Assembly (NCBI GenBank): GCA_964017235.1
Contig: OZ024940.1
Span: 26,913,615 to 26,977,614 of the forward strand
Direction of reading: 5' to 3'
Origin: Sabellastarte sp. h YS-2021
Lineage: Eukaryota > Annelida > Polychaeta > Sabellida > Sabellidae
Length of the DNA stretch: 64,000 nucleotides
Shown here: piece by piece, positions 45,205 through 57,400 of the stretch
Position numbering within the stretch: position 1 is the stretch's first letter
Layout of the letters: every line of letters starts with the position of its first letter
The notes under the pieces: generated by a model
Databases searched by the model: none
What the model saw: the letters and a program-made list of their open reading frames with translations, nothing else
Told to the model about the DNA's origin: nothing
Program-made: the position numbers and the translations under genes

Positions 45205-45375
45205 AATACTTTAATTGAGTATGTTTGTACTTTATTATGGTGCATGAGCACTTTATTTTGGTACATTTGCACTTTACATTGGTGTATTATCTGCACTTCA
45301 TTTTGGTACATGTGCACTTTATTTGGGTACATCGGCACTTTACTTTGGTACACGTGCACTGTATTCTGATACACT
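45205..45375. repeat. 21-28 bp minisatellite
   Basis: The block 'ttggtacat.tgcacttta' is repeated about seven times with variants. On the minus strand it reads as an imperfect seven-residue repeat (QNKVxMY), which is a by-product of the array. Confidence 0.75.
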
Positions 45376-45440
45376 ACCTATAAAATCCTAGATGCTGTTA
45401 ACATGGCAGTAATGAGCTTGACACAGATCAGCACACTCAC

Positions 45441-45484
45441 AGAACCATTGTTATCAGGAATATCTGCAAGGACCGGCTCAGGCA
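45441..45484 (-). CDS. Exon 17, last supported exon
   Basis: Forty-four bases, phase 1 to 0, coding VPEPVLADIPDNNGS with acceptor TTGACAG and donor GTGAGT. It is short and domain-free but in frame. The following exon was not found. Confidence 0.55.
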
Positions 45485-48400
45485 CTGTCAAATAGAGAGT
45501 AAGTCAGTCTTTATATAAGTTTCACCACAAATAAATGAGCAATTTTAAAACTTTGTTTTGTATTGTGTGTTAAGCTGAACGAGACTCACATTTTGATATT
45601 GAACAAGCATTCAGACGCATGCAATAATCTCCCGCCGTATAAATTAGATGTACTAAAGATAGTGTAATCTAGCTTTTCTTGTGAGATGGAGGCAGATGTA
45701 GAAGTAACAATAAGCAAGAGGCACTTTAATGCTTGACTTTAAATACTTTTGAAGCTATTTGACATTTACTTCTTCATTATTTTGCTACAAGTAAGAATAA
45801 AGCTATTACTCACTATTACGGCATGCAATGGAACCCCAAACTATATACCATCTTATAGCTAAGGACAAAGTAGCAGAACAACATATTATAAGAAAAAACT
45901 CTAACTGCAATACCTTATGAGGTATGAGTCCTTTACTCAAAGAAGCTAAAATTGCTATTACTCACTTATCTTAAGGCCTAAGTCCACAAAACCCAAAAAA
46001 ATTTTCAAGGGCAAGCTAGAACAAAAATGTTTTTGGAACCCCGGATTTGGTCTATTTGGTTGATCTTTGTTTTAGATTACTCAGCTGGTGTCAAGTGGGG
46101 GGGAGTTTGTGACACCCACCGTGACAGGTCCCGTCCTGTTGGTTGACACAGTTCACTCCGGCACACCGGTCGGCGTACTCTTCGGACTGACACTTCCCCG
46201 TCTGACAGTTGGTACCGCTGGAAACATACACGACACTGGGCTTGTATTCACAAAAGGTATCAAGCTCAAGTTGAGCCTAAAATCAGCTCAAGTTTACAGC
46301 TGTTTATTGAGCTGATTTTCTTTGGCTCATCTTGAGCTTGATCCCTTTTGTAAATACGACCCCTGAAGTTCATAGCTTGATCCCTTTTGTGAATATGACC
46401 CCTGAAGTGCAATTTACTATGGTCTGAATGACCCTTTGGACGAGTTTTACGACTAGTTGTCAAGACTCTTTAATTAGCGACAATGAAACACAACTGAACT
46501 GATTGATTTGTCTTAATGACACATTTAATGATAAAATAGGTACTTTGACATTTAATGATAAAATAGGTAGTTTGAGGCTCCGAGTCAGTCAGTGGCAATG
46601 AAACTCAACTGAAATGATTCATTTAGTCTTAAATTTTGACTGTTTGGAAAAAAACCGCTGTATTTTGAAAACTTTGAAATATTTATTGACCAGGGAGTCT
46701 ACTGAGGTCACATGACACTTTACAAGAATGATAAAACCGAGGTTACCTGAAGTGCTGGGTACAGTTACACCGGTAGCCGTAGGTTCCGCCTTCCTCTGTG
46801 ATATCGCAGTTACCTGCGGGACACACAAATATGTACAAAGTAATTCATGGGTTGGCATTTCAAGGTATCTGATATTTATCACCACTTAAAAGCTTAACAA
46901 AAATATAGAACTCAAGCTAAGTGGCCTGTTTTCATAATAAAGTGGGCCAAGTTTAAGCATGATGGCTGAGTTTGTAACATTATGGGCCGAGTTTATAACA
47001 CAATGGGCCAAGTTTATAATACGGTAGGCCGAGTTTGCAATATTAAAGGCCATAAAGTTTTATCCAATTCTAAGGAGACTATACGCTGCTGGACTGTACC
47101 TTCATTCTGACACGGGTTTGAGGCACACGGATCCGCTACACTGCACGTGTCGCCGACGAAACCCTCCGCACACGCGCACTCTGTGGTCCCGTTCGCATGG
47201 CTACTGCACTGGCCGGAATTCTGACACGGATTGCTGGTCACACACAAGTCTTCCCTGCTACACGTCTCCCCTGAAAGAAGTATCCGCAGAAATTTTAACT
47301 GACCAATTAAAAGCAAAATCGCTGAATGTACAGTTATGTATATTTGTTCCAATTTCCCATTGACATTTGGATTTTAACGTTTCGTCCATTTCAACGGCTA
47401 AGGCCATATCAAGACAGTCTTTCAGTCCCGCCATGTGTTGTTGATCATCAAAGATAATGAAAGAAACAGGCATGGTCATGTGACCCACCAGAGGTTAGAT
47501 GACTGCAGGTCATTTGGTGTATTGGTGTATTTTGTGTATTTGTGGCACTTGGTCTGGTTAAAATTGTCATATGAAATACATGTACCTTCAATATCAAAAA
47601 CAAAATGCCAGAATTCTCTCTAGCCGATGGCATATCTGCCAAGCGGCACGGGTGCTGGCCTTAGCCCGTCCTGTATCCTGGTTCAAACCATCTGTCGTGA
47701 CATACTCACCAGAGTAGCCCGCAGCACAGTCACACCTCACAAAGGACACGGTGTTACCGTCCACACAATCGCCGCCATTTTCGCAGTGACTCGGGTTTTC
47801 TCTACAAAACGACCCCGTCTGCAAACAGATATCATAATTTTGAAGAGTATCCTAAACTTAGTACATTCCAAAACATTTAAATTAACAGAATTCCCATTTT
47901 TAACTTGGACTTTAAGCATTACTTAGATTTCAAGTGAGAACTTGTGAAGCTAAACATTCCTAACTTTTGTTTCATAAATACAAAGTCCATGAAAAAAACT
48001 TAAGTGAAAAACCTTCCCTTACTTACATCTAAGGTCACTTTATCTAAGTAGTTGTAAAATACGGTCCCAGACCTCAACTTGTATGTATGTACTTCTAACA
48101 TTTTTCAAATGGCTACTAGGTCTTTCATAACGGGGTTTTGTAAGCTACTGAATTTGGGCCCACATTTCAAGAACAATATGGCTGCCATAACCATCTAGAC
48201 AATGGTTTCTGGTTTTTTTTTTTTTGTTTTTTTTTTATGTTTTCCAAAACGAAGCTAACATTAGTTATAAGAGAACTTTTGTAGCAATGGATGTACAATA
48301 TAGGAATAACCCCGACCAAAGAATGGTATATGTCGAATCATAAACCATGATTTGAGGTTATAAACCATGGTAAAATTCTGCGTATACCATGTTATGGAGG

Positions 48401-51400
48401 GGGTTATTCCTATTCTAACATGACGAGCGTTTAAATTTTATAAATATCTTCTATTACTTACCATTTTATGACAAGAATTGAGACAGCCATACTGAGTGAT
48501 AATAGGGAGCTACTGATTTTCACCCATGAGCTATTTCGTCATTTAGCCAATCAAATTCAAGGACACATCCATGTCATGTTAGAATAAAACTCTGATGAAG
48601 CTAGAGGCAGTGGTTTTATTTATTTCAAGGCCCCAGAATTCGGGAGATACGTGCGTGTATCGGTTACCTGGCAGTTGTTGCCTGTGTAACCCTCGGCACA
48701 CTGACAGCTGTGGTCCACTTTGTTCGGTGCGTCCACACACGTCCCTCCGTTCATACACACGGTCGCGTTGTCTTCATGCTCCTTACAGAAAGTCTCCGTC
48801 TGCAAAAATAGAACGCTATATTTTCATTCATTTATTTGGGTTTATCATCGCGTTCAACACATTGTACAGGTCATATCATGACAGGTAGTTTTAAGAGGAA
48901 ACCCGTACATACAGTTGGTAAAGGTTGTGTACTGTAAACTGCCGACCAACGGCAAGCAACTACCAGCTTTATCCCACTTGAGGTCAGGCAGGGAATTGAA
49001 CTCCAATCTCAGAGGTGGGAGGTGAGTGTGTGCCCCAACAGAATGCTATAAACAGTCGCCGTGGTAACAAAGACTGAAATTCAAGTTGGCATTTTCACCC
49101 CCATCTTATGGTGTCTTCTGATTGTGTGTGTACGAACACTAATGTTCTTAGAACTTTTACTTAGACATAGGGCTTCAAGTGTGGGGGGATTATGCTATTT
49201 AAAGTGCTTTTAACTTGTGTAATTCTTCGACTTGTGGCATCAGTAGATCTGCCACCATATTTACAGGAAGTGGGCATTTTTGGTAAATGCTAAATAGAAA
49301 TAGATTTATTTTTTGTTTTATGTTGCGTTCAACAGCCAGAGTCATATTGTGATGGGTAGTTTATGGGTGGAGGAACCAGTGCATACTACTTGGTCAAGAT
49401 TCTGCACTGTAAACCACCGGGCATCGGCAAGTAACTACCAACTTTCTAACATGAAGTACCCGGGCCGAGATTCGAAGCGGCAACCTCAGAGGTTCAAGGC
49501 CAGCACTTTAACTGCTACATCACCGAGCCCTCACGTCGGAAAGTTAGAAAAAAAACAAACAAAACAATTTTTTATGTATTTTTTCAGTCATAAGACTTAT
49601 CTGTTTGGTTGTATAGGTTTATTTTTTCACTTCCGACAAATTACATATTTTGCCGTTTTTTTTTATCAACATTTTCAACAGGACAACAAGTCATATTAGC
49701 CTCTAGAGCTAAAAAAATTGAAACTTTGCATAGCTATATGTAGCTTTTATATGGTACAAGCTTACCAGTCCCTCATGGTATGTTATTATAGTGCAATCAA
49801 ACAGCGAGGATTAGAAGTTATAAATCAGGGAGGTGTTACGATAATTCGTGACAATGGAACTGCCGCGTAAGGAATCGCTTAGATCGGCATTGTACTGTTA
49901 CCTGGCAGTTGTCGCCTGTGTAGCCGTCTGTACACTGACAGCTGTGGTCCACCAGATTCTCGGCGTCCACACAGGTCCCTCCGTTCATACACACGGCTGT
50001 GTTGTTTTCATTCTGCTTACAGTACGTCTCCGTCTGAAGAGGGAAAAATAAAGTGTCGCCATGGAAACACGGAAAAACCAAATCAATACTTTTTGCCACT
50101 TTTAGTTTTCTACAAACACCATGCAAAAGTTGCATGTTTTGGCAGAAGCTGGAACTGTTTTACAGTGCCAATTCATGGTAGACTTTGGCCCAGTTTGGGT
50201 TAAAGTTTTATCAGTTCAATTAACAGTACCTACTGGGAGGCCACGTTGAAAATCAAGGTCACACCATGACATTGCATATCTACACCCTCTAACCAATGTC
50301 CCAAACAAGTATTAATCTCCAGTACCTTATGGCTTTCCCCAGATATATAACGTAAAGAAAATGTTAAAGGTCAAGGTCACTACAGCAAGGTCAACTCAAA
50401 ACTCAGATACAGACAGACTTACATCACAGGTCTGTCCCTTGTAGCCGTCTAAACAGTCACAGCTGAACTGTCCGTTACTCTCATCGGAACAGGTACCACC
50501 GTTACACACGTCATCATCACTGTGTACCGTGCAGTAAGACGACACCACCTGTAACATACAGACACTGAAATACAGAGAGAATGTCACCGTTACACACGTC
50601 ATCATCACTGTGTACCGTGCAGTAAGACGACACCACCTGTAACACACAGACACTGAAATACAGAGAGAATGTCACCGTTACACACGTCATCATCACTGTG
50701 TACTGTGCAGTAAGACGACACCACCTGTAACACACAGACACTGAAATACAGAGAGAATGTCACCGTTACACACGTCATCATCACTGTGTACTGTGCAGTA
50801 AGATGACACCACCTGCACCATACAATGAATTAGAGAGAGAATGCCACCATTATTACAGACGTTCTCAGCACCTATAACAGACACACACTGAAATAAACCC
50901 ACAATTCCACCATTAAACAGGACCTCAACCCTGTGTACTGTACGGTGACATGATGCCAACTTTTACATATACTGCATGTAAATGGCCTGCCCCTGAAGTC
51001 AGGAACCCCAGCCTTCGGGTGTACTGGAAGAGCCCTTTATGGACATATTTGGAAAATTGCTATCCATTTCAATGTAAGAGGAGCTGCAAGATCTCTGTCC
51101 ATGCAAAAGTGTGGACTGTAGGGCACACAGAAATTTATATATGCAAAACAAAAATCCGAAAAAAGTGTTGCCACGACAACAGTTGTTACCATTTGCCATC
51201 TGAAACGTAATTTCTAGCCCCTCTTGCGATAAACATATTCTCAAAATTTGGTGAAAATCTTTCAAGAGGTTTAGAACAAACTCTATGCCTGCCGTCGCCC
51301 CAACAGCTCGAGTGACGACTCTAACCCCAGCCTTTATGACCTGGGGTAGATAAACAGACAGTACCCTCGGTGAGTATATAAATATATATTTAATGGGGTG

Positions 51401-54400
51401 GAGGAATACACTACTGTAATACACACACATTATCACTGCTGTAAACAGTTCAGTGGAAAGACGTAACCACCTGTGACAAATTTCACTGTATATAAAGCAG
51501 GAAACTCCATTATCCAAACATATTAGGAGTGAAAGAAGACAGAAAGTTCATCAAAAACAGAAGAGGTGATTTAGTATAGCTGTAACCTTGGGGGAATTCA
51601 TAAAATTAAATATTTAGAAGACAGAACTGCATAAAATGGATGTTTTTACCTACCTCGCACGTGGGTCCTGAGTAGCCAGAGTTCGGAGTGTCGCAGTCAC
51701 ATGACCAGCCCGTCCCAGTCATACTGCAAACGCCGCTGTTCCCACAGGGACTGTCAGAACAACCTAGACATGGAATCAAAAAGAATAAACAATAGGGGTG
51801 TGACGAGTACAAATAATTCGGGTCGATTGCTCGCAGATAAAATCTCCACTCGAAATCCGAGCCCTCGCGACATTTAGTATCCACCATAACAGGAAACAAC
51901 ATCCAATATGGCAGCTCCCGTAAACGAAAAAAATATAAAGATAAAATCTTTGAATCGCTTGAATTGGCTATTGTCAGCACATAATATCAATAATATTATG
52001 TTACAAATGGTAAGGTAAGGTATGTTATTTATGTTTTATTAACTAAAAAACGTAACCGGTTCTATAGGTTGTTATGTATACACGAGCAATCGATCCTAAG
52101 AATTGGGGTCAAATTTTCGTAAAATTCGCCTCGCTCGGCGAGTGTCGACTGCTCGATCGCACCCCTAATAAACAGTGCCCCGAGTGAGCATAGAGTCAGC
52201 TAACTCACGGAAATAAGTTAAGAACCAACACACATTACCTATCTGTATAATCTACAAAGGGAATTACAGAACCCAGTGTCCCCTGTGGGCCCAGAATCTG
52301 TCCACTTATAGTGAAAAATGCATCTCACTGCTCTGACAACTACTGACTAAATAACTGGAACAAAAAAATAAATAAACTAGAAATAGGCCGCCCTGTTGAT
52401 AGTAGATGCGAATAGAAACAGGATAGCATAGAAGAACACACATTATCATGTGTAATGTCCACCCATGAACCTTTTGCCCAAATTGTACAGTAGTCTTACA
52501 AGACCCTGTTTCATTTGTAAAATATATCAATGATGCTTAAATATTTGATAGTGTAGATGTAATTTATTTCAGCTTCATGCCTTTTTGCATTGGTTGGGTT
52601 GAAAATTTTGACGAAATCACTCTATCTTGCACGGTTAAGAAGATAGAAGCCAATTCCTGTTTTTCTATTTTTGGCAAAAATTTGAAAATTCAAAATGGCC
52701 GCCATTATTGGGAAAAGGAAATTTTTTTGAAAATTGCCAAGAGTACATTTCTTAGATACCCTATGGGTCGAAAATTTCAACAAAATAACTCTATTTTGCA
52801 CGGTTAAGGCCAGTTTGTGTTTTTCCATTTTGGGCAAAAATTCGAAAATTCAAAATGGCTGCCATTTTTGGGGAGGGGAAAATTTTTTGAAAATTGCAAA
52901 GATTACATTCCTTAGATACCCTGTGGGTTGAAAATTTCGACGAAATCGCTCTATCTCGCATGGTTAAGGAGATAGAAGCAAATTTGTGTTTTGCCATTTT
53001 TGGCAAAAATTTGAAAATTCAAAATGGCCGCCATTTTAGGGGAGGGGAAAATTTTTTAGAAATTACCAAGAGTACAATGCTCAGATACCCTGTGGGTCGA
53101 AAATTTTGACGAAATCACTCTATCTGGCACGGTTAAGGAGATAGAAGCAAATTTGTGTTTTGCCATTTTTGGCAAAAATTCGAAAATTCAAAATGGCCGC
53201 CATTTTTGGGGAGGGGAAAATTTTTGGAAAATTGCAAAGATTGCATTCCTTAGATCCCCTGTGGATCGAAAATTTTGCCGAAATCGCTCTATCTCGCACG
53301 GTTAAGGAGATAGAAGCAAATTTGTGTTTTGCCATTTTTGGCAAAAATTCGAAAATTCAAAATGGCCGCCATTTTTGGGGAGGGGAAATTTTTTTGAAAA
53401 TTGCAAATATTACATTCCTTAGATACCCTGTGGGTCGAAAATTTCGACGAAATCGCTCTATCTCGCACGGTTAAGGAGATAGAAGCAAATTTGTGTTTTG
53501 CCATTTTTGGCAAAAATTCGAAAATTCAAAATGGCCGCCATTTTTGGGGAGGGGAAAATTTTTGGAAAATTGCAAAGATTGCATTCCTTAGATACCCTGT
53601 GGGTCGAAAATTTCGACGAAATCGCTCTATCTCGCACGGTTAAGGAGATAGAAGCAAATTTCTGTTTTGCCATTTTTGGCAAAAATTCGAAAATTCAAAA
53701 TGGCCGCCATTTTTGGGGAGGGGAAAATTTTTTGAAAATTGCAAATATTACATTCCTTAGATACCCTGTGGGTCGAAAATTTCGATGAAATCGCTCTATC
53801 TCGCACGGTTAAGGAGATAGAAGCAAATTTGTGTTTTGCCATTTTTGGCAAAAATTCGAAAATTCAAAATGGCCGCCATTTTTGGGGAGGGGAAAATTTT
53901 TGGAAAATTGCAAAGATTGCATTCCTTAGATACCCTGTGGGTCGAAAATTTCGACGAAATCGCTCTATCTCGCACGGTTAAGGAGATAGAAGCAAATTTG
54001 TGTTTTGCCATTTTTGGCAAAAATTCGAAAATTCAAAATGGCCGCCATTTTTGGGGAGGGGAAAATTTTTTGAAAATTGCAAAGATTGCATTCCTTAGAT
54101 ACCCTGTGGGTCGAAAATTTCGACGAAATCGCTCTATCTCGCACGGTTAAGGAGATAGAAGCAAATTTGTGTTTTGCCATTTTTGGCAAAAATTCGAAAA
54201 TTCAAAATGGCCGCCATTTTTGGGGAGGGGAAAATATTTTGAAAATTGCAAAGATTGCATTGCTTAGATACCCTGTGCGTCTAAAATTTTGCCGAAATCG
54301 CTCTATCTCGCACGGTTAAGGAGATAGAAGCAAATTAGTGTTTTGCCATTTTTGGCAAAAATTCGAAAATTCAAAATGGCCGCCTTTTTGGGGAGGGGAA

Positions 54401-57400
54401 AATTTTTGGAAAATTGCAAAGATTGCATTCCTTAGATCCCCTGTGGGTCGAAAATTTTGCCGAAATCGCTCTATCTCGCACGGTTAAGGAGATAGAAGCA
54501 AATTTGTGTTTTGCCATTTTTGGCAAAAATTCGAAAATTCAAAATGGCCGCCATTTTTGGGGAGGGGAAATTTTTTTGAAAATTGCAAATATTACATTCC
54601 TTAGATACCCTGTGGGTCGAAAATTTCGACGAAATCGCTCTATCTCGCACGGTTAAGGAGATAGAAGCAAATTTGTGTTTTGCCATTTTTGGCAAAAATT
54701 CGAAAATTCAAAATGGCCGCCATTTTTGGGGAGGGGAAAATTTTTGGAAAATTGCAAAGATTGCATTCCTTAGATACCCTGTGGGTCGAAAATTTCGACG
54801 AAATCGCTCTATCTCGCACGGTTAAGGAGATAGAAGCAAATTTGTGTTTTGCCATTTTTGGCAAAAATTCGAAAATTCAAAATGGCCGCCATTTTTGGGG
54901 AGGGGAAAATTTTTTGAAAATTGCAAATATTACATTCCTTAGATACCCTGTGGGTCGAAAATTTCGACGAAATCGCTCTATCTCGCACGGTTAAGGAGAT
55001 AGAAGCAAATTTGTGTTTTGCCATTTTTGGCAAAAATTCAAAATGGCCGCCATTTTTGGGGAGGGGAAAATATTTTGAAAATTGCAAAGATTGCATTGCT
55101 TAGATACCCTGTGTGTCGAAAATTTTGCCGAAATCGCTCTATCTCGCACGGTTAAGGAGATAGAAGCAAATTAGTGTTTTGCCATTTTTGGCAAAAATTC
55201 GAAAATTCAAAATGGCCGCCATTTTTGGGGAGGGGAAAATTTTTGGAAAATTGCAAAGATTGCATTCCTTAGATCCCCTGTGGGTCGAAAATTTTGCCGA
55301 AATCGCTCTATCTCGCACGGTTAAGGAGATAGAAGCAAATTTGTGTTTTGCCATTTTTGGCAAAAATTCGAAAATTCAAAATGGCCGCCATTTTTGGGGA
55401 GGGGAAATTTTTTTGAAAATTGCAAATATTACATTCCTTAGATACCCTGTGGGTCGAAAATTTCGACGAAATCGCTCTATCTCGCACGGTTAAGGAGATA
55501 GAAGCAAATTTGTGTTTTGCCATTTTTGGCAAAAATTCGAAAATTCAAAATGGCCGCCATTTTTGGGGAGGGGAAAATTTTTGGAAAATTGCAAATATTA
55601 CATTCCTTAGATACCCTGTGGGTCGAAAATTTCGACGAAATCGCTCTATCTCGCACGGTTAAGGAGATAGAAGCAAATTTGTGTTTTGCCATTTTTGGCA
55701 AAAATTCGAAAATTCAAAATGGCCGCCATTTTTGGGGAGGGGAAAATTTTTTGAAAATTGCAAAGAGTACACTCCTCAGATACCCTGCGGGTCGAAAATT
55801 TTGCCGAAATCGCTCTATCTCGCACGGTTAAGGAGATAGAAGCAAATTACTCAAAAGTAGTACTGAAAATACACAATGAAGTACCTAAATGGCTATTACT
55901 CATGTACTGACAAAGCTATCAGTCCCAAATGCAATACCAAGCGAGCTATGGACATAACAATCTTGTATTCAAAATTGTAGTAAAATATCTTTAATTATTT
56001 TGGCTTAAATGCACGGAAACCAATGGGTACTGAAAATAGCTGTACTTAAGTATTACTCAGTAAGCAAAAGAGGTACAACAGCCAAAAGCAATCCCAAGCA
56101 AGCTACTGACCCAATAAGCCTGCATACCAAATTTGGTGACAATAGCTCTAATACTTTTCCTTTAAATGAGCGGAAACCATGCGTGACGCCGGACATCGGA
56201 CGCCGGACGCCGGACATCGGACATCGGACATCGGACAACGGACATCGGACATCGGACGGCGAAAAAAGCAAAAATAATATATCCACCCCCCAGGGGGGTG
56301 GACATAATAAAGGTGAATGCCCCAAGTGAGCATGGAGTCAGCTAACTCACTTAATTAACTTGCAGAAATGGTCTGAATCCAAAATTTATACTTATTACTA
56401 TGTCTGATTATTTCTTACACAAGTGTGATCCTTTGATTTGGTCTTTCAAGTCCCACAAAGATCCAGCGAGTCTCTGGAGTTAAGTATTCACGACTCAGAA
56501 TAAAATTATAAAATTTTTGACTTTTAGTGTCTAATATCAAAAATTTTCTCACTCTTTTTTTTCTATTAATCCTCACCTGGTGTGCTTGATATCTTACAAA
56601 AAACAAAAGTGAAATCGCAGCAACTTTCTTGAACTTCCAGATAGCTATCTGACAACAATCTGCACACTGCATAGACTATACTTTATATCAATAAATAAAT
56701 ACACAGTTGAAACTAGCAGCACCTTGGAGTCTGTCACATAATGGAGATTAGGCACTATAAAAGTACTTATTACATCAAGTCAAATCTCAAGCCACAGGAA
56801 CAGAACTGGGCAGAAACTACTACTTTAAAGTGAATTTTACTTGACAGAGATTTAATACAAACCATTAGGCAAGCACTGAGCGGACGCATCACTCCCTGAA
56901 AATAAGAGAAAAGGCTGGTTATTCAATTTACACTTATAACACCTACCCTGTCTGGTTTTACATTGCATTCGACACTGTACAGGTCATATTATGATGGGCA
57001 GTTTTGTGGGCAGTGGAAACCAGTACATACAGTTGGTCAAGGTTCTGTACTGTAATCTGCCGACCATCGGTAAGCGACTACCAACTTTCCCACATAAGGT
57101 TCGGGGTTTGAACTACCGACCTCAGAGGTGGGAGGGGAGTGTGCTACCACTGCACCACCGTGATTTACCTATACATCAAACTGCAAGCAGTAGCTTTAGA
57201 GGTGGAGGAAACCAGTGCATACTAGTTGGTCAAGCTTTTGCTTGTGAACCATCTGGCATCAGAAAGCCACTTAGTCTGCGGCATAAATGCTTTCCATTTG
57301 ACCTAATGTAAACAGTGTATCAACACTCTTCTGCCGTTCTTTACCTTTACTTTCATAAAGACTCACTAAAGGCTTTCATGTAATCATCAGCCTATAACTG

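Noticed and set aside
45177..45374. ORF with QNKVxMY repeats near the EGF gene 3' side
   Set aside because: It coincides with a short minisatellite and lacks splice sites in the right phase.
50999..51517. 172-aa minus-strand ORF between EGF exons
   Set aside because: No domain, no cysteine pattern and no fit to the exon phases; it overlaps a pogo-like end.
52622..55851. A series of ORFs of 74-104 aa on both strands in the 169-bp array, looking like a tandem protein family
   Set aside because: The period is 169 bp, not a multiple of 3; the ORFs on both strands overlap the same units, and the element ends mark it as a mobile repeat.
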